DNA of 39,848 nucleotides from a virus: positions 1 through 39,848 of IMG/VR virus record IMGVR_UViG_3300022213_000017. One strand, given 5' to 3'. The notes under the pieces are model-generated. The model was not told where the DNA came from, made no database searches, and was given only the letters and a program-made list of their open reading frames with translations. The translations under genes were made by a program, and so were the position numbers. Of the stretch, positions 1-7,609 are shown piece by piece; within the stretch, counting starts at the first letter, position 1; every line of letters begins with the position of its first letter.

Positions 1-467
1 ATGAGCGCGCCCGCCGAGAACGCAATACCGATCGTGCCCGCGATATTCCGCAACGACGACCAGAGACGATCTGCGGACCCCTGCGCGGCCCGCATCGGCA
101 CGTCGACCGTGCGCGTCGCCGCCTCGAGGTCAATCATCGCTTGCGGGGCTTGTTCGCCGAGTTTGCTGTAGTGCTGCAAGGCCTCGGCGAGCGCCCGATT
201 CACTTTGCGCTGATCGGCTTCGACGAGCGCCGTCGCGCCGCCGATCTGCTGCACGGCCGTCACATATTCCTGCGCCCGCCGAATCTCGGGGCCACCGAGA
301 AAGTCCCGCACGGCGGCATTGACGGCCCGCTGGCGCGGTTCGAGGTCCGCGCGCAGTTTGTCCGCCAAGTCGCGGACGTTCGCGCTGGCCGCCGACATGG
401 CGCGCGTGAACTCGCCCGTGTCCGCCGAGAGGACCGCCCGCAGTGTGCCGACCGTTGCGCTAGCCAC
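1..467 (-). CDS. Tape measure protein, N-terminal part (gene continues at 39848)
   Basis: This is the first 155 codons of the tail tape measure protein, which sets tail length and is threaded through the tube. Translation starts at a GTG at 467, preceded by GAGGA at good spacing. The N-terminal part is charged and helical (Ala, Arg, Glu, Asp rich), then turns hydrophobic (AGTIGIAFSAGAL) at position 1. The last codon is cut by the window edge: AT comes from positions 2-1 and G from position 39848, and the frame stays open into the 38069-39848 segment. Joined length is 2247 bases, 748 residues. The start overlaps the tail chaperone extension by 8 bases. The position after the tail chaperones is the standard place for this gene in siphoviruses. 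Confidence 0.85.
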   Translation of the reverse strand, partial: MASATVGTLRAVLSADTGEFTRAMSAASANVRDLADKLRADLEPRQRAVNAAVRDFLGGPEIRRAQEYVTAVQQIGGATALVEADQRKVNRALAEALQHYSKLGEQAPQAMIDLEAATRTVDVPMRAAQGSADRLWSSLRNIAGTIGIAFSAGAL

Positions 468-810
468 GTCGTCCTCGTTTCTTCGCGCGCCGCTGTCGCG
501 TCCACCCGAACTGCGCGGCAATCACGTCCACGGCCGCCATCTGCTCAGCCGGCGTCTGTTGCCGGGTCGGCTCAATCAATGACCGCAACGTGGGCATGCG
601 TCCCTCGTTCATGGTCTTCACGTAGATCCGGACGCCTTGATACGCCAGGATCGTGTCGCGCTCCCATTCCGATTGCCGCCGGGCGGCCATCGCCTCGAAC
701 TCCACCCAGAGCTCACTCAGCGTCGCCTCCCAGAAGTCGCGAGTCGTCAGGCCGCAGGCGCGGGCGTCGAGCCAGAGGCGTCGCCAGTCCCATCCGTCGC
801 GGCCTGCCGA
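460..810 (-). CDS. Tail assembly chaperone, frameshifted C-terminal part (GT-like)
   Basis: This is the downstream half of the tail assembly chaperone, comparable to T of the lambda G/GT pair. It would bind the tape measure protein and tail tube subunits during assembly. The frame is open from 819 to 460 and overlaps the end of the preceding chaperone gene. The overlapped stretch encodes family-like sequence (DWRRLWLDARACGLTTRDFW, then EATLSELW), so coding begins well upstream of the first in-frame start, a GTG at 705. This frame is reached from the upstream gene by a -1 slip, placed between about 822 and 795. A fusion slipping at 810-813 would be about 230 residues. No classical X-XXY-YYZ heptamer is present; C-CCT at 813-810 is the best candidate. 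Confidence 0.75.
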   Translation of the reverse strand, partial: SAGRDGWDWRRLWLDARACGLTTRDFWEATLSELWVEFEAMAARRQSEWERDTILAYQGVRIYVKTMNEGRMPTLRSLIEPTRQQTPAEQMAAVDVIAAQFGWTRQRRAKKRGRRG

Positions 811-1151
811 GGGCGGTCCTCACCGTCCTTCGGCGCCAGTTTCGCCGGTGGCATATTGGCTTTCAACATCTCGAGCAAGACTTCCTTGACGACGAGTATC
901 CCGCCGGCATCGTCCATCAGGTCGCCCGCCTGGTCGATGTGTTTGATCTCTTTCGCGTGATACGGCTGCAAGACCGCGAACAAGAACTGTGTCGTCGCCT
1001 CGACGTCGAAATCGTCGAACGACCGCAGAATCTCGCCGTAGGTCTTCCCCGTCCGCTGCTGCAACGCGCGGATCGCGTTCGTCCGAGGGCGGAGCGTGTA
1101 TTCCTTCTCGCCCACCATCAGCGCCGCTTCGCCGCGGTCTGGATTCGCCAT
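747..1151 (-). CDS. Tail assembly chaperone (G-like)
   Basis: This 134-residue protein sits between the tail tube and tape measure genes, the normal place of the tail assembly chaperone. It has a short beta-like N-terminus (GEKEYTLRPRTNAIRALQQR), a helical middle and a disordered Ala/Pro/Gly-rich tail. That tail is the stretch overlapped by the second chaperone frame. The ATG at 1151 follows GAGGTGAGG. It is called from context, size and the overlapping-frame arrangement, not from a catalytic motif. The normal product would be this protein, with a minority extended by the -1 frameshift. Confidence 0.8.
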   Translation of the reverse strand: MANPDRGEAALMVGEKEYTLRPRTNAIRALQQRTGKTYGEILRSFDDFDVEATTQFLFAVLQPYHAKEIKHIDQAGDLMDDAGGILVVKEVLLEMLKANMPPAKLAPKDGEDRPRQAATDGTGDASGSTPAPAA

Positions 1152-1209
1152 GTCCTCACCTCAGGCCGATGACGCCCGGCCCATCCGGGCGCCATCCCCA
1201 CAGTCGCAC

Positions 1210-1707
1210 TTACGGCAAGCTCGCCGAGAAGTCCGCCACCGGCGTCACTTCGATCATCAGCGGGATGATGCCGTCCGCCCCCATCTCGCCGGGCTGATAC
1301 TTCGTGATGACGCCCGTGAACGGAATCTCCGTCTCGGGGCTGCCGTCCGGCAGGACGAACTTCATGTTCTTTTCCAGCCGGTTGATCCACATGTAGCAGA
1401 GACCGCCCGCCGCGAATGAGCCCGTGCCCCCACCCGCGTTGCTCTGGCTCTCGTGCTTCGGGTAGTAGATGAGCTCCATCGCGAACGGCCCGCTGTCGCG
1501 CAGACCGGCCTTCTTCTCCCGGTGCGCGGACGGCGAGCGCAGATGCGTCTTGTCGATGACCGCCGTGGTCATCGCGCCCGGCGTGATCTTGCGCACGTAG
1601 GGCACCGCCTCGAACACTTCGGGGCTCGTGCCGTCGCCGATTTCCCACTGCACTCCGTAGCCGTGGATGGCCTCAGCGGCGTAATAGGTATCCGTCAGGT
1701 TTGCCAT
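1210..1707 (-). CDS. Major tail protein (tail tube)
   Basis: This 165-residue protein is the likely tail tube subunit, which stacks in hexameric rings around the tape measure protein. It begins MANLTDTYYAAEAIHGYG and is rich in beta-strand-like segments (TEIPFTGVITKYQPG, GIIPLMIEVTPVADF). Its size and position between the tail terminator and chaperone genes fit HK97-like tail tube proteins. The reading frame is open to 1791, but the ATG at 1707 has a GGAGAGGAG ribosome site and the residues before it look non-coding. The assignment rests mainly on gene order. Confidence 0.75.
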   Translation of the reverse strand: MANLTDTYYAAEAIHGYGVQWEIGDGTSPEVFEAVPYVRKITPGAMTTAVIDKTHLRSPSAHREKKAGLRDSGPFAMELIYYPKHESQSNAGGGTGSFAAGGLCYMWINRLEKNMKFVLPDGSPETEIPFTGVITKYQPGEMGADGIIPLMIEVTPVADFSASLP

Positions 1708-1765
1708 AACTCCGTCACTCCTCTCCTTCGTCCTGTCGTGCGTCGCTGCGGCCGCCGATTCGGCC

Positions 1766-2200
1766 TCACACTCCGTCGAACCACACGTCAAAGTCCTGAC
1801 TCACGACCACTTGCCGCAAGTCGTCCGCGAAATACCCCTCACGACGGTCCAAGGGCAACACCCCTGACACCGTGACGGCCGGGCTGCCGAGCGCCCCGGT
1901 CCACCCGGCCAGCGCATCGCCGTCCCCGCCCCCGAATGCCGCATCCGCCACGGCGTTCGCGACCGCGAGCGGGTCAGTCCCGCTGGCTTCCCGGGCGAGC
2001 GCATCCACTTGCACGCGCGCCCGGACCCGTCGCGTGACCCCACGCAGCTGTCCCGCCCAGGGCTGCGCCACCAACGTCACGCGGATCGCCGGGAAGACCG
2101 GCGACTGCGGCAACTTCATCGGCCAGATGCGCGTCGACACGAGCGCCGTCACTGCCGACACTTGCGCGAGACGGGCGCAGACGACCTCGACCGCCGTCAT
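1766..2200 (-). CDS. Tail terminator / DUF3168-like neck protein
   Basis: This 144-residue protein resembles DUF3168-type tail completion proteins, which cap the tail tube and join it to the head. Typical features are the N-terminal helix (VEVVCARLAQVSAVTALVST), then a Pro-rich strand with FPAIRVTLV, and a C-terminal VVSQDFDVWF strand. The start chosen is the ATG at 2200, which overlaps the upstream stop as ATGA; the frame is open nine codons further but that part is Gly-rich and unlikely. It lies in the usual connector, gp10, terminator, tube order. Confidence 0.75.
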   Translation of the reverse strand: MTAVEVVCARLAQVSAVTALVSTRIWPMKLPQSPVFPAIRVTLVAQPWAGQLRGVTRRVRARVQVDALAREASGTDPLAVANAVADAAFGGGDGDALAGWTGALGSPAVTVSGVLPLDRREGYFADDLRQVVVSQDFDVWFDGV

Positions 2201-2607
2201 CGCGTCGCCGCCTCCACTGCCGCCCACAACAGCCGCCCCACCGTCGCCAGCGCCGCGTCGCGTTCGTCCTCGTACCCGGGCCGGACGAACGGATGCGCCT
2301 GCGGGTGATGGACCCAGCCGTGCTCCCAGAACCAGCCGTAGAAGTACTCCTTCGTCGGCCCGATCGCGACCGCCGCCTCGTCATTCGCGAGCGCGATCCC
2401 CTCGACCTTGCGAATCGGCATGATGCCGATGTGATCCGCAATGTGCGGCGCATCAGGGCCACGCGGGGCCAGGGCGGCCATCCGGGCGCGCATCGGCTCG
2501 CCCGCCTCCAGTAACGCCGCCGTCTTGGTCTCCCGGCGCAACGCCTCGGGAATCGCCTTGAAGGCGTCCTCGAGGCCCGCCAGGCCGTCGACGCGCAGGC
2601 CGATCAT
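2197..2607 (-). CDS. HK97 gp10-like head-tail/minor tail component
   Basis: This 136-residue protein matches the HK97 gp10 type of neck or tail-joining protein. It has an N-terminal glycine-helix segment (VDGLAGLEDAFKAIPEALRR), a central region mentioning APHIADHIGI, and a family-typical C-terminus with EYFYGWFWEHGW and HPFVRPGYEDERDAAL. Members act at the connector or the start of the tail during joining of head and tail. The ATG at 2607 overlaps the previous stop (ATGA), and its own stop overlaps the next start in the same way. Confidence 0.8.
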   Translation of the reverse strand: MIGLRVDGLAGLEDAFKAIPEALRRETKTAALLEAGEPMRARMAALAPRGPDAPHIADHIGIMPIRKVEGIALANDEAAVAIGPTKEYFYGWFWEHGWVHHPQAHPFVRPGYEDERDAALATVGRLLWAAVEAATR

Positions 2608-2957
2608 TCCGCCACCTTCCCCGTCGCGAGCGTCATCAGTTCGATCCCATCCCGACGGCCCAACATGACCGCCGCGACGATGTCATACACCCGCCCCTGA
2701 TAGACGAGCCGGCGGGTCTTGGTCACATCGACCGTCTCCGGGTCCAACGCCGGGCTGTAGCCCACATCCCAGCGACAATCGAATGCCGCCGCGTTCTGCC
2801 CGTTCACGAGACGCTCGCGGCCGCGGACGTCTTGCTTGCCCATCCATTCGGTCCGCAGGGTCGCCCATGTTTCGACGGGGAAGCCCGACGCCCCGACGCT
2901 CTCGGTCAACGCCTGCACCGTCACGAGCCGGTCACGTCCGCCTGCGTCAAACGGCAT
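2604..2957 (-). CDS. Head-tail joining protein (head closure, SPP1 gp16-like)
   Basis: This 117-residue protein fits the phage head-tail joining family that closes the connector pore and docks the tail. The sequence runs DAGGRDRLVTVQALTES, then WATLRTEWMGKQDVRGRERL, then TRRLVYQGRVYDIVAAV, the last being the conserved strand pair of this family. A TTG lies one codon further upstream, but the ATG at 2957 makes the ATGA overlap seen throughout this operon. The stop overlaps the gp10-like gene by four bases. Confidence 0.8.
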   Translation of the reverse strand: MPFDAGGRDRLVTVQALTESVGASGFPVETWATLRTEWMGKQDVRGRERLVNGQNAAAFDCRWDVGYSPALDPETVDVTKTRRLVYQGRVYDIVAAVMLGRRDGIELMTLATGKVAE

Positions 2958-3595
2958 CAATACACCCGATACCCATCCCAGAGGTCATACGCGCGGATGA
3001 CCGCGTGCGTGTTGTTCGGCTGCTGCACGCTCTCCGACCGCTGCTTGAACATCTCCCCGAGCACGAGCAGCATCCCGGCCAGAATGTCTTCCGGCAACGC
3101 ATTGACGGCCGTCTGATCGAGCACGTCATAGCCACAGGTGAACGCCACCTGCACCGCGCCCGGTTCTGCCGCCGTGGCCGGCCAGGACTCGCCCGCCAGC
3201 GGCCAGACCGAGGCACACTGCGCCGTCGGCCCCGCCGGCGCCTCGACCACGAAGTCGGCCGGACTCGCGGCGAGCGTCTGCGTCACGCCGTCCCCATCGA
3301 GATACGTGATCCCCGTCACCTCAATCAGCGGCGGCTTTGGCACGCGGATGTAACTCCACGGAAACGCTGAGAGCACCAGGCTCCACGACTGCGTCCCGAT
3401 CGCCCGCAAGGTCCGCCGTTCGGCCATCCGCCGGGCGGCCCCGCTCCAGAGTTCATAGAGCACCGATTCGGCCCGCCCGTTCGGGTCGCGGGTGAACCGC
3501 TGCGCGAGCGCGACCGACACCGCCGCATCGCTCGGCGGCGTCGTCAGCGCGAGATGCCAGGTGATCCCATCATCCCAGGCGCGCGGGGTCGTCAT
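2957..3595 (-). CDS. Head-tail connector/adaptor protein (HK97 gp6-like)
   Basis: This 212-residue protein is the likely head-tail adaptor that forms a ring beneath the portal. Family-like features are a short helical N-terminus, the middle PPLIEVTGITYLDGDGVTQT strand region, the VQVAFTCGYDV segment, and the C-terminal helix EDILAGMLLVLGEMFKQR. It is longer than the smallest gp6 homologues but normal for phage adaptors of this type. It sits first in the connector, closure, gp10, terminator series and follows directly on the glycosylation cassette, with ATGA overlaps on both sides. Confidence 0.75.
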   Translation of the reverse strand: MTTPRAWDDGITWHLALTTPPSDAAVSVALAQRFTRDPNGRAESVLYELWSGAARRMAERRTLRAIGTQSWSLVLSAFPWSYIRVPKPPLIEVTGITYLDGDGVTQTLAASPADFVVEAPAGPTAQCASVWPLAGESWPATAAEPGAVQVAFTCGYDVLDQTAVNALPEDILAGMLLVLGEMFKQRSESVQQPNNTHAVIRAYDLWDGYRVY

Positions 3596-4335
3596 GATGC
3601 CGTCACCTCGTGATACGGAAAGCTCAACGTCTTCGGCGTCCAGCCGGGCCGGCGTCGGGCAATGAGTGCCTTGACGCCCGCATCCTCGGGTTGCTTGCGC
3701 AGATACCGCGTCGTCGACGCGTCGGCCACGTATTCGAACCGCACGAGCTCCTCGGTCAGCAGCCGCATCTGGGCGTGCTGCGCCAGCCGCCGGCGATACT
3801 CGCCATCCGTCCCGTAGTGCCCGCTCAGCGTCTCGTCATACCCGCCGATGCGCCAGAACAGCGCCCGGGTCATCAGGAACGAGGCCGAGTGCGGCGTGAT
3901 GGCGTCGCCTGTATGCTCGCGCCGTGAGAAGGCATAGACCCCCGTCGGATCGTGCTGCCCGTAGACGAGCCCCTGCGCCGTCCCGTGCGGCACGCGGTGG
4001 TCCATATCGGTCAAGAGCAACCAGCCGTCTGCCGCATAGTGCGCGCCGATGTTTCGGGCGGCGAGCCAGTTCCAGCGGACATCCACCTCGATGCGGAACA
4101 ACCGCATCGGGAACGGTCGGTCGGCCGGCAGCCGGGCGGGCGTCGGCGACCCGTCGTCGACAATCACGGCCGACAGATGCGCGCGGACGTCCGCCGAAAA
4201 CGTCTGCCAATGCGCGATCTGCGCGGCCAGAAAGACCGGGTTGTCGTAATACGGCAGCACGATCGTGACGGCCTTCGGCGTCCGCGTGCGGGGCACGGTC
4301 ACGGTCGGGAGGTCGCGACACCAGAGCGCGCCCAT
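3592..4335 (-). CDS. Family 2-type glycosyltransferase (GT-A fold)
   Basis: This 247-residue protein is a GT-A glycosyltransferase of the family 2 kind, which moves a sugar from a nucleotide donor to an acceptor. It starts AVTIVLPYYDNPVFL (the usual first strand), has VIVDDGSPTP, then LLLTDMDHRVP, where DMD is the metal- and nucleotide-binding DxD motif. A later GGYDETLSGHYGTDGEYRRR matches the family's acceptor-loop region with ED-like acidic residues. The start is the ATG at 4335, overlapping the upstream stop (TGATG). It is the last gene of a cassette of seven sugar and methyl transfer genes inserted before the connector gene. Confidence 0.85.
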   Translation of the reverse strand: MGALWCRDLPTVTVPRTRTPKAVTIVLPYYDNPVFLAAQIAHWQTFSADVRAHLSAVIVDDGSPTPARLPADRPFPMRLFRIEVDVRWNWLAARNIGAHYAADGWLLLTDMDHRVPHGTAQGLVYGQHDPTGVYAFSRREHTGDAITPHSASFLMTRALFWRIGGYDETLSGHYGTDGEYRRRLAQHAQMRLLTEELVRFEYVADASTTRYLRKQPEDAGVKALIARRRPGWTPKTLSFPYHEVTAS

Positions 4336-5000
4336 CACGCCGCCCTCCAAATCGCGTTGAACCACGGCCACTGCGCGGCCGCTTCGAGATTCTTCGGCTT
4401 CTTCGAGAGCACGACGCGCGCCTCGGTGGGGATGATGCCCGCGGCCCCGATGCTCGAGAGCCTCGGGAACCACGCCTCCGGCAGCGTCGCCGCCTCCGGA
4501 TGGCATTCGGCGAGCCAGTCCTGATCACCCCACAACCGAGCGGCCACCGCCGACGTGAACCGCGCGAAGACGTCGTGATAGATGCCGGCGTCGAATGTCA
4601 TCACGCTCGAGTTGAACCAGCGGATCACGGTCTTGCCCTCACGGCCACGGAACGTCGAGGTTGTGTCGCGGATGGTCGCGAACTGTGCCGGCCACTCACT
4701 CACCGAGTGCAGGTCCCCCACGATGAGCGTGTCTAGGTCGAGATACAGCACCCGCCCCGTCAGGCCGTTGTGGCGGTTGAATAGATGCACCTTCGCCCAC
4801 CAGCCCGGCACACCAGGCATCGGGCAGATAGTGAACGGCTCGACGTCCTCCGGCAATTTGGCCGGCTGATCGGTGAGGCAGACCACGCGCACCGGCCCGA
4901 GGGCCTTTCGGGCCCCGGCCGCGAGCCGCGCGACATACTCCGCGGTATACGGCACGTTTCCCCGGACCCAGACGCACGCCACCGTGACAGGGGAGGTCAT
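4335..5000 (-). CDS. GT8-like glycosyltransferase
   Basis: This 221-residue protein resembles GT-A enzymes of family 8 or related phage types. It has an N-terminal strand VTVACVWVRG, VRVVCLTDQP, and the metal-binding DLD in RVLYLDLDTLIVGDL. A WFNSSVMTFDAG segment and GDQDWLAE follow, both typical of the sugar-binding half. It is a clear relative of the protein at 6893-7609, sharing LDLDT-IVGD, so the two may have arisen by duplication. The ATG at 5000 overlaps the preceding methyltransferase stop (ATGA). Donor and acceptor sugars are unknown. Confidence 0.8.
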   Translation of the reverse strand: MTSPVTVACVWVRGNVPYTAEYVARLAAGARKALGPVRVVCLTDQPAKLPEDVEPFTICPMPGVPGWWAKVHLFNRHNGLTGRVLYLDLDTLIVGDLHSVSEWPAQFATIRDTTSTFRGREGKTVIRWFNSSVMTFDAGIYHDVFARFTSAVAARLWGDQDWLAECHPEAATLPEAWFPRLSSIGAAGIIPTEARVVLSKKPKNLEAAAQWPWFNAIWRAA

Positions 5001-5548
5001 AGTGGAATCCTCAGTGAAGAGTGATAGCGCCTCTGCTGCGGCACCTTGAACGGCGCGTCGAGCATCTTGCGAAAGACGCCGCGGACCAGTTCGCCGCGCT
5101 TCGTCTTCTCGCGCCCGAACCGGATCACCTCGTACTCGTTCGCGGCTGCGACGTCGGTGAACAGGCACTCATCCGCGAGGTAATAGCAATGCGTGGGATA
5201 GCCCTGCGTTGGTCGATCGAAGGCGAGATACCCGCCGACCTTCATCAGTCCGTGGAGCGTCCTCCAGACTTGCGCCTGATCGAAGACATGCTCGCCAGTG
5301 CCGAAGTCGGTTACGAGGTCGAAGGGGCCGAGGCCTTCGATCGGATGATTCAAGTCGCACGTAATAGTGCCGCGGCCGTTGCCGTCGAGCGCCACATAGC
5401 GCCCGCAGCCCATCTCGCGATACCACTGCGCGGCGATGCGATGCGGCGAGACGCACGTCAAATACTGATCGCCGAGTTCGCAGACCGAGAACCCGGCCGG
5501 CAGCTTGAGCTTCTGCACGAACTTAGCGGGCGTCTTCAGAATGCCCAT
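4997..5548 (-). CDS. SAM-dependent methyltransferase-like protein
   Basis: This 183-residue protein looks like a class I methyltransferase acting in the same cassette as the sugar transferases. Recognisable parts are SVCELGDQYLTCV near the N-terminus, where an AdoMet loop would be (the glycine loop is degenerate), VALDGNGRG, the acidic FDLVTDFGTGEHVFDQ, and LMKVGGYLAFDRP, the usual strand-four and strand-five signature. The start is the ATG at 5548, which overlaps the upstream stop. It could methylate a sugar or a protein-linked glycan; the substrate is not visible from sequence. Confidence 0.7.
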   Translation of the reverse strand: MGILKTPAKFVQKLKLPAGFSVCELGDQYLTCVSPHRIAAQWYREMGCGRYVALDGNGRGTITCDLNHPIEGLGPFDLVTDFGTGEHVFDQAQVWRTLHGLMKVGGYLAFDRPTQGYPTHCYYLADECLFTDVAAANEYEVIRFGREKTKRGELVRGVFRKMLDAPFKVPQQRRYHSSLRIPL

Positions 5549-6267
5549 CAGCGGCGCACCCCCACCGCATAGGCCCGCTCCGGCTTCACCTCGATGATCT
5601 CGAAGTGATAGAGCCCGCCGAGGGCATTGATCGCCCGCTGCACCCCGTCGATCTGGCAATCATCGAACAGCGCCAGGTCGCCAGGCCGTTGACGGGCCGC
5701 CAGTAACGTCCCCTCCTCCCGCACGACGCCGTAGGCGTGTTTCCCGTCGACGAACGCGACATGAATGCGATCCGCGCGGCGCGTGAGATGCTCGATGCCG
5801 GTGCGCTGGTGAAAGTGAATCGCTTGCGCCTCCGGCCACGGCGCGAGCACTTGCGCCAGCGTCGTCGGGCCCTCGCAGTCCGCCACGCTGTTGCGCATGA
5901 CGGCGCTCGCCGGGTCAATCACGTCCACCGACGTCACCGTCCCGACGCGCCCGGCATCCCGCAGCGCCCAATACAGACAGAGGGCCGAAAACCCCTTCGC
6001 GGTGCCAATATCGAGCAGCGCCACCGGTGTCTGCTCGTGCGCCTCCTGCAGATACCGGCGCGTCGCCGCATACAGCAGCCGGCCATGCTGCCAGCAGGGC
6101 GCATGAACCTTGAGCGGACAGGCCAGCACGCGGGCCGCGGCCTCGAGCACCGTGCGGTCGAGGGCATAGCCGAACGTCGCCTCGACGGCATCCATCATCG
6201 GATAGGTCTGCGTCCGCTCCTCGTCGAAGCGGCGCGCATAGTCGGCGCGCGTGCCCACGCGTGTCAT
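5548..6267 (-). CDS. Class I methyltransferase (Methyltransf_24-like)
   Basis: This 239-residue protein is a class I AdoMet-dependent methyltransferase. The AdoMet loop is VALLDIGTAKGFSALCL at about residues 82-98; VTSVDVIDPAS follows as the acidic second strand. HVAFVDGKHAYGVVREE and PGDLALFDDCQIDGVQRAI match the Methyltransf_24 group, whose members modify sugars and small molecules. It is coupled to genes on both sides by ATGA-type overlaps. The likely role is decorating the glycan built by the neighbouring transferases, which is an inference from context. Confidence 0.8.
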   Translation of the reverse strand: MTRVGTRADYARRFDEERTQTYPMMDAVEATFGYALDRTVLEAAARVLACPLKVHAPCWQHGRLLYAATRRYLQEAHEQTPVALLDIGTAKGFSALCLYWALRDAGRVGTVTSVDVIDPASAVMRNSVADCEGPTTLAQVLAPWPEAQAIHFHQRTGIEHLTRRADRIHVAFVDGKHAYGVVREEGTLLAARQRPGDLALFDDCQIDGVQRAINALGGLYHFEIIEVKPERAYAVGVRR

Positions 6268-6896
6268 GCCGCACGCTCCCGTGGCACGAACACGTCATCC
6301 GACTGTTGCCGATCGACCAACTGATAATCGAGGCTCAGAATAAACGCGTGCAGGTCGTGCACCGTCAGCCCATAGAACCCGATGTTCTGATTCGCCTCGA
6401 CCGCCAGCACCGGCCGGCAGCGCAGCATCGTCTCGACCGCACCCCGGAGCGCGTAGAGTTCGAAGCCCTCCACGTCGAGATAGATGAGGTCGCAGACCGG
6501 GAGCGCCAGGTCATCGATCCGCAGCGTAGGCACCACCCCCGGTCCCGCGATGTGCGTCAGGCCCTCATGAATCGGACCGCGACTCCCATCGCGCCGCACC
6601 CGGGCACACCCGACCAGACCCCGCGTGTCACCGAGCGCGGCCTGGTACCGCACAATATTCGCCTCGGGCGCATTCCGACAGAGCACCGGAAACACCTCCG
6701 GACTCGGCTCGAACGTGTAGACCGTCTGAAACGACATCGCCAGCCGCTTCGGGAAGATGCCGATGGACCCGCCGGCCTGCACCACCGCCGTCCGCCCCGG
6801 CGTCCGCGCCACGACCGCATCGAGACAGGGCAGATCGCGCCTGGCGAACTTTAGGGCATAGGGCGTGCCCTTCAAGTGGTCCCAGTCCCACGTCAT
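6264..6896 (-). CDS. FkbM-family methyltransferase
   Basis: This 210-residue protein fits the FkbM (Methyltransf_21) family. It has VVQAGGSIGIFPKRLAM as the AdoMet loop, VYTFEPSPEVFPVLCRN as the FEP motif typical of FkbM, then LRIDDLALPVCDLIYLDVEG and the closing VLAVEANQNIGFYG. FkbM enzymes methylate sugar or polyketide hydroxyl groups and are frequent in capsule and O-antigen gene sets. The start chosen is the ATG at 6896, overlapping the upstream stop. The frame is open to 7064, but that part reads as out-of-frame sequence. Confidence 0.85.
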   Translation of the reverse strand: MTWDWDHLKGTPYALKFARRDLPCLDAVVARTPGRTAVVQAGGSIGIFPKRLAMSFQTVYTFEPSPEVFPVLCRNAPEANIVRYQAALGDTRGLVGCARVRRDGSRGPIHEGLTHIAGPGVVPTLRIDDLALPVCDLIYLDVEGFELYALRGAVETMLRCRPVLAVEANQNIGFYGLTVHDLHAFILSLDYQLVDRQQSDDVFVPRERAA

Positions 6897-7609
6897 GCCG
6901 CCACGCCCCAATGCTCCCGCACCCACGCTAACCGCTGCGCGCGCCAGTCCCACGGGTCGACCTTGCCGTGGAACATCACGATCCGACAATTGGCCGGCAG
7001 CGTATCCGTGCCCTGCGGTTCGAGATGCACGCGGAACGAATAGACACCGTCGTCTCGCCCCCACCGGGCCTCTCCAGGGCCGAGGCAGTAACTGATCCAG
7101 CCCTGGTCCGAGCCGAACCGCCCCGCCCGTTTGGCGAGCATGGGCGAGGTTTTCGGGTTGAACTCCGTCCAGACCTTCGCGCGCGCGCCGGCCGTCAGGA
7201 GAAACATCGAGCCGTTATAGAAGCTGTTGGGGTTTGTCTCGCCCCAGATGACGAAGTCCTCGGGCCGGTCGAAAATCGGCCGCACGTCCCCGACGATGAC
7301 GGTGTCGAGGTCGAGCGACAGGAACCGCGGCCCGAGCAGGGACGCAATCGCCGGGTCGAAGAGTTTCAGCCGCCGATAGCACGAGGGATTCCCGCGGCCG
7401 TGTGGACTCGGCACCGTCGCATGGTCCGACCAGAGCGGCAGCGTCTCGACGTCCTTTAACCCTTTGGCGTCGTCCGTGATGCACACGAACCGATGCGGCG
7501 CCGGATAGTGCCGCGCGACCATATCGCGCAAGGCAATCACCGCTTCCGGTCGGAAGGCAGACCGATACCCCGGCGGGGGTTGCCACTTGAACGTCACGAT
7601 GGTCAGCAC
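6893..7609 (-). CDS. GT8-like glycosyltransferase, paralogue of 4335-5000
   Basis: This protein of about 238 residues is a second GT-A glycosyltransferase. It opens LTIVTFKWQPPPGYRS, continues RFVCITDDAKGLKDV and carries FLSLDLDTVIVGDV, with the DLD metal-binding motif. SFYNGSMFLLTAGARA and GSDQGWISYCLG match the region seen in the paralogue. Two starts are possible, GTG at 7618 and GTG at 7609; the second has GGAG eight bases upstream and is preferred. It overlaps the upstream gene by seven bases. Confidence 0.8.
   Translation of the reverse strand: MLTIVTFKWQPPPGYRSAFRPEAVIALRDMVARHYPAPHRFVCITDDAKGLKDVETLPLWSDHATVPSPHGRGNPSCYRRLKLFDPAIASLLGPRFLSLDLDTVIVGDVRPIFDRPEDFVIWGETNPNSFYNGSMFLLTAGARAKVWTEFNPKTSPMLAKRAGRFGSDQGWISYCLGPGEARWGRDDGVYSFRVHLEPQGTDTLPANCRIVMFHGKVDPWDWRAQRLAWVREHWGVAA

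Noticed and set aside
141-1172. Plus-strand frame of 343 codons opposite the tape measure and chaperone genes
   Set aside because: It is the shadow of three minus-strand genes and has no plausible domain or ribosome site.
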